Source: Semisulcospira habei (Eukaryota; Mollusca; Gastropoda; Semisulcospiridae). Taken from it: a DNA stretch of 64,000 bases. Within the stretch, counting starts at the first letter, position 1, and every line of letters begins with the position of its first letter. The translations under genes were made by a program, and so were the position numbers. The notes under the pieces were generated by a model that saw only the letters and a program-made list of their open reading frames with translations, was not told the DNA's origin and did not search any database. Of this stretch, positions 11,386 to 23,461 are shown piece after piece. The DNA lies in NCBI GenBank assembly GCA_036245525.1, contig BTPG01000004.1, positions 228,896,411-228,960,410 on the forward strand, read 5' to 3'.

Positions 11386-12911
11386 TACTGACTTGCATAA
11401 AAACGCGAAAGTCAGTACACCATGTCGTATTTTGATAGGGTATTTTATTCGTGATAGTTGTACAAACTGTTTGAGCATCAAATTCCAAGACCGTGTTAGA
11501 ACAAACATGATACAAGAAACCAGCAGCAAACTGTTTTTAGTCTGACAAGTCATTGATGACTTGCGCAGACGCCTTTCATTTTCAGTAACAGGTGTGACCA
11601 CCATTTGCATTGATCACTGCTCTACATCTGCGATACATGGAGAAAATCAGACATTTAATTCTGGCCATTGGAACACGTCCCCACTCCTGCATGATGGCCT
11701 GGTGAAGCTGGGCCGGCAACCATGGCCGGTCGGGGTCGCAAATGATTCAGACGTCTTCCCAGTTGGTCCCAAACATGTTCTATGGGATTCAGGTCGGGAC
11801 TAGGGGCCAGCCAGGGCATGACGTTGATGTTGTTCTGCCACAGAAACTGCTGGGTGGCCCTGGCGGTGTGCACTCTTGCATTGTCTTGTTGAAAAATGAA
11901 GTTTGAATGGCAAGCAAAAAAGGGCTCAACTTGAAATGGGGTCTCAACACCTGGTCGATTTAGCGCTGTGCATTAACACAGTGTCCACGACCTGGACCAA
12001 TGTTTTGAAAGTTAACAGGCCCAATAACTTCATTTAGGCCAATCGCACCCCATATGATGACGTTTGGGCCTCCCCAAGGGTTTCTCTCCACAACACATGA
12101 ATCATCATACCGCTCTCCACCCCGACGCCATATCCTTACTCGACCGTCCGCCATGTCCACACAAAAACGGCTCTCGTCTGAGAAGGGGATGCGTCCCCAC
12201 TGCTGCCTGCACCAGTTTGTTCTGGTCTGAGCACACTGTAGCCTGGCCTGTCAATGTCCTTGTGTAAGTACTGGGCCTTGGTAAGCACGCCTGTTTCAGT
12301 GTCAGCCCGTTCTCGTGAAGGCGGTGCCGCACAGTGTTGAGGATGACACGTTGTTGGGGTTGCCGCAGCAGAGTGTAGAGCTGTGTCGGTGGCTGTTTGA
12401 AACCTGTCCAGAAGATGCATTCGGACAATACGGCGGTCTTGTGACACGAGGCCTGCGGCTTGGTCACGTCGTGGTTGATCGGATGTGGTCCCGGTGACCC
12501 TCATGCAGTGATGCAGACGATATATGGTTGAAATGTGAACCTTAAAAACATTAGCAACTTGCCTGGCGTCGACACCAGCCTCCAGATGTCCAAGGGCTCT
12601 ATGACGCATCCTTTGCTGAATAACTGATTGTTGTAGCGTGATTTTATCACGGAAGGTGTCCGCGTACTGCCAACCGGTTAAAATCGGTCTGCATGGTGTG
12701 CACGTGCATCACATGAAGCACCGTGCATCCTTTTTTTAAACTTGCATCCGACTGGCGTAAATGTTGAGTCTTGTGCACTAATATCTAACATTGCGCGGAA
12801 GTCTGGGCCTCCATTGACATGTCGCACAAGCGAACTCTTTGCAGTTAAAATGTTTAGTATGGGAAACAACGTTTGAAATTTTCACGTTTTTTTTAAAAAT
12901 GGAAGTCAGTA
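11386..12911 (-). mobile_element. Tc1-family DNA transposon, degenerate, in duplication copy 1
   Basis: Inverted ends TACTGACTTGCAT..AAAAACGCGAAA (left) and the complement of TTTCACG..TTTTAAAAATGGAAGTCAGTA (right) lie next to TA dinucleotides. On the minus strand there is an N-terminal helix-turn-helix region (RHRALGHLEAGVDARQVANV near 12600), then CVDMADGRVRIW-type sequence near 12150. The catalytic block QQDNARVHTARATQ is followed 34 residues after its Asp by the Glu of NPIEHVWDQLGRRL (near 11780), the DD34E spacing of Tc1 transposases. The frame is broken at several places (pieces at 12609-12136, 12467-12105, 12160-11960, 11873-11655), so it is inactive. Confidence 0.9.
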
Positions 12912-13270
12912 TATATCGCTACATTAAAGGAAGACATTGAATGAGTTCATTAACCAGCATTGTACCGCTTCAAATTTTTGATTAATACATGAAATTAAAT
13001 ATTTTTGAAAGAAAAATGGTCACGTCTTAGGCTGCAATTATTTGGGATTCTTACAGTTGAATATTTTATGAAAAAAGCAATAACGATGTTTGCATAAGCC
13101 TGCTGTTTGTCTTTACTCTCTCAGGTAGGATTAGGTCAAATTATGACCTGTAAGTCCTAGGTGTGAAAATCAGCAGGAAACTGCAATGTTTGATCCACTG
13201 ATACGTCAAATGTTAGTACTGCGATGAGTGACGTATAACATCAAGTCGTCATATGAACACGGCATCGTGG

Positions 13271-13751
13271 TCACGGTATACATTTAAATTGGAAAGTCAA
13301 CTTCAGGCAGTAAGAGACCCCGTGTTTTTAAAAATAATTTTTGCCTTGTTTGAAAATTTGCAGTTGGGCTGAATGTTGGAATTTGCTGAAATTTGTGGTT
13401 ACGGCTGAGAGGAGACATGTTTGGTGCTTTGATTCATACCATCCTGAGCTTATCCAGTGGGCATTTGTGGGCCTATGTTGAGTTGCCTTTGACGTAGTGA
13501 TTTGAGGGGCACGCTGATTTCAGCTGTGCTTGGGTGTGGAGTTGGTAAGGAACCAGTTTCATATAACTAATAGCCAAGAAATGAGACGGGTCATGTGCTG
13601 TTTTTTTTTTTTTTTTGTATTTTGTGCATGGCAAATGTGCAGCTGGTGGGCGGTAGTGTTTTTTTTTTAGGGAACTGAACAATTAGGGGATGACTGGGAC
13701 TGACTAAGGCTAAGAGACTGGACAGTACGGAAACAGCACTGTGGTCCGTGG
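13271..13751. other. Spacer between the two duplication copies
   Basis: No match to either copy. Contains poly-T/poly-A runs near 13600 and 13665. No gene or known repeat recognised. Confidence 0.5.
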
Positions 13752-13970
13752 CCTGCAGTGCAGCCAATGGTAACTGCCCGACTTTCCGTCTACAAACCGG
13801 TGTCGACCGTATCTGCGCAAGAGACAGCCGTAAAACGTGGAGAAGCGTGAGTTTATCAAAGACGTTCCCACAGGCTGGGCGAGTCGACCTGTTATTTGTG
13901 TTAAACGTTTATCGGCGACTAGCGGTACGTATTACTAGTACGTATTTCTTTCTCCGTTGGGTACTTCTTT

Positions 13971-14143
13971 GTATTACTAGTTGTGTTACGAGTTGAGCTT
14001 TGCCAGTGGTTTTTGTCGCCCCTCGGGTCAGATCAGGGAAGTCAATGTCGGAGGAAAGCCCGGACTCTTACCTCTGACATTGACCCTGACCGGACCCACG
14101 TTACGAGGCAACAAGAACCACTGGCCAAGCCATACTCGTAATA
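13971..14143. repeat. Hairpin repeat, single-arm version
   Basis: Same inverted repeat as 8797-8972 (TTGCCAGTGGTTTTTGTCGC against GCAACAAGAACCACTGGCC) with one right-arm unit. This is probably the structure from which the four-unit version grew. Confidence 0.82.
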
Positions 14144-14792
14144 CGACGATTTTGTCTTCAACAGTGCAAGTATAAATGTACAACGGGACCCCTTGAAGGA
14201 ACCCCTGCTGAAACGCAGCTCTCAATGTCGGTGAATTAATATCTATTTACCGGTGGAACGTGACTTCCGCTTCGAGTGGGCATTTCGGTGGAAGGTACCC
14301 CAAACTTGACACATTTCGATTTATGTTTTGGTACCCAAAGTACAACATAAAGTGTGCATATAACCGGCCTAACCCCATCAGTTTTTGCTGTTCTAATTAA
14401 AAAATAGGAAGAAGTTTGAAATGGGGCTCGTTGGAGCGCATTCCGTAGCATGCACATGACGTTTTGGGCGTGCAGGTCCGAAATTCTGGCAAAGACTAAA
14501 GAAGTAACAAGATGAAAATGACGTCATGTCTAGCTACGCAAACTTTGCTGGAGAACTACTTTTGTCACCATGCGCTGTGTGTGTGAGACACCGACTAGAG
14601 CCCTGTTTGAGGATGGACAAACTTGAAATTGTATAACATTGACCAAAATAATCTTGAGGTAGTTTTTATTAAAAAAAAATTGAATAAGATGCACATTGGC
14701 GAAAAAATGGCCATTTCAGTTTCACAAAAACCGGTTGATCCATGCTGGACGGTCTGTAATTTGACTTATTTTTACTAGATATTGTGCATATA

Positions 14793-16319
14793 CACTGACT
14801 TCCATAAAAAACGCGAAAGTACAACATGCTGTGTTTTGAGAGGCTATTTCATTCATGATAATTTTGTACAAACTGTTTGAGCATCAAATTCCAAGACCAT
14901 GTTAGAACAAACATAACGTCGCAAGAAACCAGCAGCAAAATGTTTTTAGTCTGACAAGTCATTGATGACGTGAGCAGACACCTTTCATTTTCAGTAACAG
15001 GTGTGACCACCATTTGTATTGATCACTGCTCTCATCTGTGATACATGGAGAAAATCAGATGGTTAATTCTGGCCATTGAAACACGTCCCCACTCCTGCAT
15101 GATGACCTGGCGAAGCCGAGCTGGTAGCCGTGGCCGGTCGGGGTCGCAGACGATTCAGACGTCTTCCCAGTTGGTCCCAAACATGTTCTATGGGATTCAG
15201 GTCGGGACTAAGGGCCAGCCAGGGCATGATGTTGATGTTGTTCTGCCACAGAAACTGCTGGGTAGCCCTGGCGGTGTGCACTCTTACAGTGTCTTGTTGA
15301 AAATGAAGTTTGGATGGTGAGCAAAAAAGGGCTCAACATGGGGTCTCAACACCTGTTCGATGTAGCGCTGTGCATTAACACTGTGTCCGCGACAGGCCCA
15401 ATAGCTTCATTCAGGCCAATCGCACCCCATATCATGATTTTTTTTGGTCTCCCCAGGGGTTTCTCTCCACAACACAGGAATCATACTGCTCTCCACGCAG
15501 ACGCCATATCCTTACGCGACCTTCCGCCATGTCCACACAAAAACGGCCCTTGTCTGAGAAGAGGATGCGTCCCCACTGCTGCCTGCACCAGTTTATTCTG
15601 GTCTGAGCCCACTGTAGCCTTGCCTGTCGATGTCCTTGTGTAAGTACTGGGCCTCGGTAAGGACGCCTGTTTGTCAGCCCGTTCTTGTGAAGGCGGTGCC
15701 GCACAGTGTTGAGGCTGACAGGTTGTTGGGGTTGCTCAGGCAGCTCTAGAGCTGTGTCAGTGGCTGTTTGACACCTGTCCAGAAGATGCATTCGGACATT
15801 ACGGCAGTGTTGTCTTTGTGTGGTGACACAAGGCCTCCTTGGTCGTGGTTGATTGGATGTGGTCCCGGTGACCCTCTCGCAGTGATGCAGATGATATATG
15901 ATTGAAATGTGAACCTTAAAAACGTTAGCAACCTGCCTGGCACTGATACCAACCTACAGATGTCCAAGGGCTTGATTAAGCTCCTCTGCACTAAGTCGTG
16001 GCACGGCTTTTTCTCTCTGACGGCAAGGGAATAACTGATTGTTGTAGCATGATTTTATCAAGAAAAGGTATCTGAGTACTGCCAACCAGTTAAAATCGAT
16101 CTGCATGGTGTGCTCATGCATCACACGAAGCACCATGCATCCTTTTTTTTTTATTTTATTACATCTCATTGGCGTAAATGTTGAGTTGTGCACTAACTTC
16201 TAACATTGCATGGACGTTTGAGCCCCCAGTGACATGTCACACAAGTCAACTCCTTACAGTTAAGATGTTTTAGTATGGGAAACGTTTGAAATTTTCCCGT
16301 TTTTTTATGGAAGTCAGTA
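14793..16319 (-). mobile_element. Tc1-family DNA transposon, degenerate, in duplication copy 2
   Basis: Inverted ends CACTGACTTCCATAAAAAAC and its complement at 16295-16319, next to TA. Length 1527 bases against 1526 for the copy at 11386, and the flanks match too, so both descend from one insertion before the duplication. On the minus strand ILFSDKGRFCVDMAEGRVRI gives the first catalytic Asp, and SPDLNPIEHVWDQLGRRLNR gives the last Glu. Frames are broken, with ORF pieces at 15991-15746, 15791-15432 and 15281-15063. Confidence 0.9.
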
Positions 16320-16697
16320 TATCGCTACATGAAAGAAAGACCTTGAATGAGTTCGTTAGCCAGCATTGTACCACTTTAACTTTTTGACTGATACATAAAA
16401 TTAAATATTTTTGAGAAAAAAAATGATCACATTTTTTTTGCAATTATTTGGGATTCTTACAGTTGAATATTTTTATGCAAAAAGTAATCTTCTCATTAAT
16501 ACTTACATGATTTTTCATAAACAGTGTTCGCATAAGACTGCTGTTTGTCCCAGCTCTCAGTTAGGATTAGGTCAAATTGTGACCTGTAAACATTAGGTGT
16601 GAAAATCAGCAGAAAATTGCAAAGTTTGATCCTCTGATACGTCAAATGTTAGTACTGCGATGAGTGACGTATAACATCATGTCATATGAACACGGCA

Positions 16698-17267
16698 TCC
16701 TGGTACTAATAGTGTTATGAAGCTTATAGTGACGTCATTTCGCTGCTCATGCTTTTCTTATTCTTCAGAATAGCTATTGCTGTTGTACTGTAGGCATGGT
16801 ATTCAGGGCCTTCAGTTGGAATTTTCTATCATTGATAGTCTTGATAGGTCAGTGAAATTCTCTGTGGATTTAAAATTTTTAGTTACATTTTGTATGAAAT
16901 TGGTACCAAAGGCATCACAAAACACCCACACACAGTTTATTATGAAATTGGTACCAAAGGCATCACAAAACACCCACACACTTTATTTTGTGACCCCCTA
17001 AATTGTTCATATATCAGCATATTTGTAGTACTAGTTAGAAGTTTGACTGAATGAAGATGTTTGTACTGAAAAATGTAGTTGGCCTGGGATGTATTTGGGC
17101 AAAAACGTTGTGTGCAGCGAGTAGTTGTCATCGTAACATGAGATAAGCTGAGTCTCTTACCTTGGTAACATGCGATAAGGAGACTCGCGTTGCCTTGAAT
17201 GGGTGACCAGGGTAGAAAGGCATAGAGAGAAAAAGTGTAAAGAGTGTGAGAGAAGACTATAATCTTT
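16698..17267. other. Unrecognised sequence with a two-copy 45-bp repeat
   Basis: TATGAAATTGGTACCAAAGG followed by CATCACAAAACACCCACACA occurs at about 16894 and 16939. Nothing else is recognisable before the 62-bp satellite begins. Confidence 0.45.
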
Positions 17268-18399
17268 GTCAGATTTATCATGGTTGATCCCCCAGTCACA
17301 GTCCTGCTGTATTGTGTCAGTATATCTTTGTCAGATTTATCATGATTGATCCCATTCCCACAGTCACAGTCCTGCTGTATTGTGTCAGTATATCTTTGTC
17401 AGATTTATCATGATTGATCCCATTCCCACAGTCACAGTCCTGCTGTATTGTGTCAGTATATCTTTATCAGATGTATCATTGTTGATCCCCCAGTCACAGT
17501 CCTGCTGTATTGTGTCAATATATCTGTCAGATTGATCATGGTGATCCCCCAGTCAGTCCTGCTGTATTGTGTCAGTATATCTTTGTCAGGTTTATCATGG
17601 TTGATCCCCCAGTCACAGTCCTGCTGTATTGTGTCAGTATATATCTTTGTCAGATTTATCATGGTTGATCCCATTCCCCCAGTCACAGTCCTGCTGTATT
17701 GTGTCAGTATATCTTTGTCAGATTTATCATGGTTGATCCCCCAGTCACAGTCCTGCTGTATTGTGTCAGTATATCTTTGTCAAATTTATCATGGCGATCC
17801 CACAGTCACAGTCCTGCTGTATTGTGTCAGTTTATCTTTGTCAGATTTATCATGGTTGTTCCCCCAGTCACAGTCCTGCTGTATTGTGTCAGTATATCTT
17901 TGTCAGATTTATCATGGTTGATCTCCCAGTCACAGTCCTGCTGTATTGTGTCAGTATATCTTTGTCAGATTTATCATGGTTGATCCCATTCCCCCAGTCA
18001 CAGTCCTGCTGTATTGTGTCAGTATATCTTTGTCAGATTTATCATGGTTGATCCCCCAGTCACAGTCCTGCTGTATTGTGTCAGTATATCTTTGTCAGGT
18101 TTATCATGGTTGATCCCCAGTCACAGTCCTGCTGTATTGTGTCAGTATATCTTTGTCAGATTTATCATGGTTGATCCCCCAGTCACAGTCCTGCTGTATT
18201 GTGTCAGTATATAAATATCTTTGTCAGATTTATGATGGTTGATCCCATTCCCCCAGTCACAGTCCTGCTGTATTGTGTCAGTATATCTTTGTCAGATTTA
18301 TCATGGTTGATCCCCCAGTCACAGTCCTGCTGTATTGTGTCAGTATATCTTTGTCAGATTTATCATGGTTGTTCCCCCAGTCACAGTCCTGCTGTATTG
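17268..18399 (+). repeat. 62-bp satellite, left block (about 18 units)
   Basis: The basic unit is TCTTTGTCAGATTTATCATG, then GTTGATCCCCCAGTCACAGT, then CCTGCTGTATTGTGTCAGTA + TA. Some units carry a 4-6-base insertion (ATCCCATTCCCCCAG) or small deletions. The ORFs of 66-157 codons here are repeat translations, not genes. Confidence 0.94.
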
Positions 18400-18766
18400 C
18401 CCTGGGGGACTTGGGTGGGGTAACTACTTTTTAGTTCCCAGGGTCACCCTGGTCAGCCCCACAGGGTGGGTTTTCTTCTGTATTCTGGGGTATGTGTTTC
18501 TGTCTACCCTTGGTCCATTCACCTGTATTTGCCTTTTTTAAACTCTCTCTACTGTCTGCACTGCCTGTAGCTCTTGATATTGGATGTGTGTTGCTAAATG
18601 GTCTTAGCTTTATTTGGGCCCCATGTCATAGGTTTATTTAACGTATTGGACCGGCTGGCGACATACATTCAATGTTCTGTTTATTTTTTTCACAAGCGGT
18701 GCAGGCACGTCCTGAGAAAGTCTTGTTGCTGTCGGGACGTTAAGCAATGTACAATCAATCAATCAA
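18400..18766 (+). mobile_element. SINE-like element, copy 1, 5'-truncated
   Basis: Flanked by TCCTGCTGTATTG at 18387-18399 and 18767-18779. Begins at CCCTGGGGGACTTGG, so the first ~15 bases of the family are missing, and ends in (CAAT)n. It splits the 62-bp satellite. Confidence 0.9.
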
Positions 18767-19220
18767 TCCTGCTGTATTGTGTCAGTATATCTGTCAGATT
18801 TATCATGGTTGATCCCCCAGTCACAGTCCTGCTGTATTGTGTCAGTATAATCTTTGTCAGATTTAAAAATCATGGTTGATCCTCTAGTCACAGTCCTGCT
18901 GTATTGTGTCAGTATATCTTTGTCAGATTTATCATGGTTGATCCCCCAGTCACAGTCACTGCTGTGTTGTGTCAGTATATCTTTGTCAGATTTATCATGG
19001 TGATCCCCCAGTCACAGTCCTGCTGTATCGTGTCAGTTTATCTTTGTCAGCTTTATCATGGTTGATCCCCCAGTCACAGTCCTGCTGTATTGTGTCAGTC
19101 CTGCTGTATTGCGTCAGTATATCTTTGTCAGGTTTATCATGGTTGATCACAGTCCTGCTGTATTGTGTCAGTATATCTTTGTCAGGTTTATCATGGTTGA
19201 TCACAGTCCTGCTGTATTGT
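18767..19220 (+). repeat. 62-bp satellite, right block (about 7 units)
   Basis: Continuation of the 17268-18399 array after the SINE-like insertion. Terminal units are shortened (GTTGATCACAGTCCTGCTG), and the array ends at GTATTGTGTTGGGCC. Confidence 0.93.
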
Positions 19221-19313
19221 GTTGGGCCTAAATGGGTTAACATACAATGACAAGAAATACCATCATCCACAGTGCATCTGTCATGTTTTGTGAATTACTG
19301 TAGTACACTTTGA

Positions 19314-20105
19314 CCCCACCCGGGTCTGCCCTGGGGGACTTGGGTGGGGTTAGGTATTTTTTAGTTCCCAGGGTCACCCTGGTCAGCCCCACAGGGTGGG
19401 GTTTTCTCTCTATTCTGGGGCATGTGTTTCTGTCTACCCGAGGTCCATTCACCTGTATTTCCCCCCAACCCGGGTCTGCCCTGGGGGACTTGGGTGGGGT
19501 TAGGTACTTTTTAGTTCCCAGGGTCACCCTGGTCAGCCCCACAGGGTGGGTTTCCTTTCTATTCTGGGGCATGTGTTTCTGTCTACCTTTGGTCCATTCA
19601 CCTGTATTTGTCTATTTAAAACTCTCCCAACTGTCTGCACTGCCTGTAGCTCTTGATATTGGATGTGTGTTGCTAAATGGTCTTAGCTTTATTTAGGCCC
19701 CATGTTGTAGGTTTATTTAACGTATTTGACCGGCTGGCGACATACATTCAATTTTCTGTATAGTTTTTTTTTCACAAGCAGTGCAGGCACGTCCTGAGAA
19801 AGCCTTGTTGCTGTCGGGACGTTAAGCAATGTACAATCAATCAATCAAACCATTCACCTGTATTTGCCTTTTTTAAACTCTCCCTACTGTCTGCACTGCC
19901 TGTAGCTCTTGATATTGGATGTGTGTTGCTAAATGGTCTTAGCTTTATTTAGGCCCCATGTGTTAGGTTTATTTAAGTGTTTGACCGGCTGGCGACATAC
20001 ATTCAATGTTCTGTTTAGTTGGTTGTTTTTTTTCACAAGCAGTGCAGGCACGTCCTGAGAAAGCCTTGTTGCTGTCGGGACGTTAAGCAATGTACAATCA
20101 ATCAA
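19314..20105 (+). mobile_element. SINE-like element, copy 2 (outer), split by copy 3
   Basis: A 15-base target duplication TGTAGTACACTTTGA lies at 19299-19313 and 20106-20120. The outer element is 19314-19460 plus 19866-20105, 387 bases in total, the normal family length. Copy 3 sits inside it. Confidence 0.92.
19461..19849 (+). mobile_element. SINE-like element, copy 3, nested in copy 2
   Basis: CCATTCACCTGTATTT, part of the host element, is duplicated at 19445-19460 and 19850-19865. The inner copy is 389 bases and ends in AATCAATCAATCAAA. It must be younger than the outer copy. Confidence 0.92.
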
Positions 20106-20120
20106 TGTAGTACACTTTGA

Positions 20121-20243
20121 AACATTCATTCTGGACAAGATAAATATTTGTCAAGTAAGTTGGAAAAAACACTCATATTCATTAGGGAGAGAACTGTGCA
20201 TTTCGGAAAAAAGGGGGGGGGGGGGTGGGCGGGGAGGCAATCT

Positions 20244-20286
<43 letters not shown>

Positions 20287-20525
20287 TTTATGGCATTTTA
20301 AAGAAATTTTTTGGTGTTTTTTTTTTTTTGTTTTTTTTTTGGTGGGGTGGGGGGGGGATGTGGTGGTCTAGTACCCCAGCCCAGATCCACCCCAGAAACG
20401 AAACATGGGCATCACTAGTACATGTACCACACTTCACAGAAGCATGAAAAGGTCGACGAGGGTCAAGTTTTGGTTGTGGCACATCCATACATGTTCTTAT
20501 CTGCGTTTCACAAGCACGCCTATGT
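20121..20525. other. Low-complexity stretch with long homopolymers
   Basis: 20210-20345 contains G runs, a C run of several tens of bases and T runs. The surrounding sequence is unrecognised. Base calls here may be unreliable. Confidence 0.6.
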
Positions 20526-22785
20526 CCGTTATTATCAAACCTCCCATGAACGGTCACCTGCTGTATACAGTCCCTTTTTGTTGGCAGTAGGGGTGACCGT
20601 TATTATCAAACCTCCCATGAACGGTCACCTGCTGTATACAGTCCCTTTTTGTTGGCAGTAGGGGTGACCGTTATTATCAAACCTCCCATGAACGGTCACC
20701 AGCTGTATACAGTCCCTTTTTGTTGGCAATAGGGGTGACCGTTATTATCAAACCTCCCATGAACGGTCACCTGCTGTATACAGTCCCTTTTTGTTGGCAA
20801 TAGGGGTGACCGTTATTATCAAACCTCCCATGAACGGTCACCTGCTGTATACAGTCACTTTTTGTTGGCAGTTGGGGTGACCGTTATTATCAAACCTCCC
20901 ATGAACGGTCACCAGCTGTATACAGTCACTTTTTGTTGGCAATAGGGGTGACCGTTATTATCAAACCTCCCATGAACGGTCACCTGCTGTATACAGTCCC
21001 TTTTTGTTGGCAATAGGGGTGACCGTTATTATCAAACCTCCCATGAACGGTCACCTGCTGTATACAGTCACTTTTTGTTGGCAATAGGGGTGACCGTTAT
21101 TATCAAACCTCCCATGAACGGTCACCTGCTGTATACAGTCACTTTTTGTTGGCAATAGGGGTGACCGTTATTATCAAACCTCCCATGAACGGTCACCTGC
21201 TGTATACAGTCACTTTTTGTTGGCAATAGGGGTGACCGTTATTATCAAACCTCCCATGAACGGTCACCTGCTGTATACAGTCCCTTTTTGTTGGCAATAG
21301 GGGTGACCGTTATTATCAAACCTCCCATGAACGGTCACCTGCTGTATACAGTCACTTTTTGTTGGCAATAGGTGTGATCGTTATTATCAAACCTCCCATG
21401 AACGGTCACCTGCTGTATACAGTCCCTTTTTGTTGGCAATAGGGGTGACCGTTATTATCAAACCTCCCATGAACGGTCACCTGCTGTATACAGTCCCTTT
21501 TTGTTGGCAATAGGGGTGACCGTTATTATCAAACCTCCCATGAACGGTCACCTGCTGTATACAGTCACTTTTTGTTGGCAATAGGGGTGACCGTTATTAT
21601 CAAACCTCCCATGAACGGTCACCAGCTGTATACAGTCACTTTTTGTTGGCAATAGGGGTGACCGTTATTATCAAACCTCCCATGAACGGTCACCTGCTGT
21701 ATACAGTCCCTTTTTGTTGGCAGTAGGGGTGACCGTTATTATCAAACCTCCCATGAACGGTCACCTGCTGTATACAGTCCCTTTTTGTTGGCAGTAGGGG
21801 TGACCGTTATTATCAAACCTCCCATGAACGGTCACCTGCTGTATACAGTCACTTTTTGTTGGCAATAGGTGTGACCGTTATTATCAAACCTCCCATGAAC
21901 GGTCACCTGCTGTATACAGTCACTTTTTGTTGGCAATAGGGGTGACCGTTATTATCAAACCTCCCATGAACGGTCACCTGCTGTATACAGTCCCTTTTTG
22001 TTGGCAATAGGGGTGACCGTTATTATCAAACCTCCCATGAACGGTCACCTGCTGTATACAGTCACCTTTTGTTGGCAATAGGGGTGACCGTTATTATCAA
22101 ACCTTCCATGAACGGTCACCAGCTGTATACAGTCACTTTTTGTTGGCAATAGGGGTGACCGTTATTATCAAACCTCCCATGAACGGTCACCTGCTGTATA
22201 CAGTCCCTTTTTGTTGGCAATAGGGGTGACCGTTATTATCAAACCTCCCATGAACGGTCACCTGCTGTATACAGTCCCTTTTTGTTGGCAATAGGGGTGA
22301 CCGTTATTATCAAACCTCCCATGAACGGTCACCTGCTGTATACAGTCCCTTTTTGTTGGCAATAGGGGTGACCGTTATTATCAAACCTCCCATGAACGGT
22401 CACCTGCTGTATACAGTCACCTTTTGTTGGCAATAGGGGTGACCGTTATTATCAAACCTTCCATGAACGGTCACCAGCTGTATACAGTCACTTTTTGTTG
22501 GCAATAGGGGTGACCGTTATTATCAAACCTCCCATGAACGGTCACCTGCTGTATACAGTCCCTTTTTGTTGGCAGTAGGGGTGACCGTTATTATCAAACC
22601 TCCCATGAACGGTCACCTGCTGTATACAGTCCCTTTTTGTTGGCAGTAGGGGTGACCGTTATTATCAAACCTCCCATAAACGGTCACCAGCTGTATACAG
22701 TCCCTTTTTGTTGGCAATAGGGGTGACCGTTATTATCAAACCTCCCATGAACGGTCACCTGCTGTATACAGTCCCTTTTTGTTGG
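20526..22785 (+). repeat. 71-bp satellite, left block (about 32 units)
   Basis: Unit: GTTATTATCAAACCTCCCAT, GAACGGTCACCTGCTGTATA, CAGTCCCTTTTTGTTGGCAA, TAGGGGTGACC. GGTGACCGTT across the unit junction and AACGGTCACC 18 bases later are exact inverted complements, so every unit can fold into a 10-bp stem. Variants (CCTGCT/CCAGCT, CCCTTT/CACTTT, GGCAAT/GGCAGT) are interspersed. The array ends where the I-like LINE inserted. Confidence 0.95.
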
Positions 22786-23461
22786 GGCCTACCCGGCACC
22801 GGCCTCCACGTGGCGTAGGTGGGTAGTCCGCTCAGTCCCTGACTGAGTGGGCTAGCGGACGGGTGCCATCTTTGTCCAGGATTAGGACTTGATGTCAGCA
22901 GATATGTTGTTCAGCCTTTTCACTGGTCCGGTTTTTAAGGAGCTGTGCTAACCTAGGTCGTACCATGTTGGATTGGTCCTTAAAAATACTCGTGACTTTT
23001 TGGTCCTTTGGATCCCAAGTGTTTGCCGTGCTTGGAGACCCGTGTCGGGGGAGAAGAGGATCCTGGTGGCTGAGGTTCCCTTTGGGCTGCGGCTCACTGG
23101 TGCCAACACTCCACTTCGGCCTTGACTTCTACCTAAACGGGAGGCTAGTCGTACCGGCCTAGTCAATCGGCTCTTGTCACGTTGAGCCCTATCCCACTGT
23201 TGACATGCGGGTTGCTATACGGAGCACCATGCTATAGCTTCTGCTGCTGATTAGGTGCTTTACGCCAGTATTCCCCTGCATTCAACGGTGTGATAGAAGG
23301 CGGTGGCTCAAACGGTTCAATCGGGCTTACCCCCTTGAGTATATCTTTCGGGCAGTCTCCATTGTGCGTCGGCTGGAGACCCGCCGACATTTGCACTTTC
23401 CCTTGTTGGGCTCGGTGGCGGGCGGGGACCCCCGGGGGATGAATATCTCTACTAATATAAT

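Larger units (their letters stand above)
8672..13270. repeat. Tandem segmental duplication, copy 1
   Basis: Starting at GTGGTAACTGCCCGACTTTC (8684) this block aligns with 13752-16697 in order: hairpin repeat, Tc1 element, then the stretch with GATACGTCAAATGTTAGTAC and TATAACATCA before the end. Without the 1.64 kb RTE-like insertion (9337-10957 plus one target copy) copy 1 is ~2.96 kb, close to the 2.95 kb of copy 2. Similarity is lost after CACGGCATC near 13265. Confidence 0.88.
13752..16697. repeat. Tandem segmental duplication, copy 2
   Basis: Homologous to 8672-13270 without the RTE-like insertion. It has an extra ~40-base stretch at 13934-13980 (TTTCTTTCTCCGTTGGGTAC), which also occurs in the perfect inverted repeat at 62.0 kb. 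Confidence 0.88.

Noticed and set aside
17448..19250. ORFs of up to 157 codons in the 62-bp satellite (MCQYIFVRFIMVDPPVTVLL..)
   Set aside because: Translations of a non-coding tandem repeat; open only because the unit lacks stops in those frames.
20526..22785. CRISPR array (regular ~71-bp repeats)
   Set aside because: There are no unique spacers: the whole 71-bp unit repeats. The context is a eukaryotic genome with LINEs and introns.
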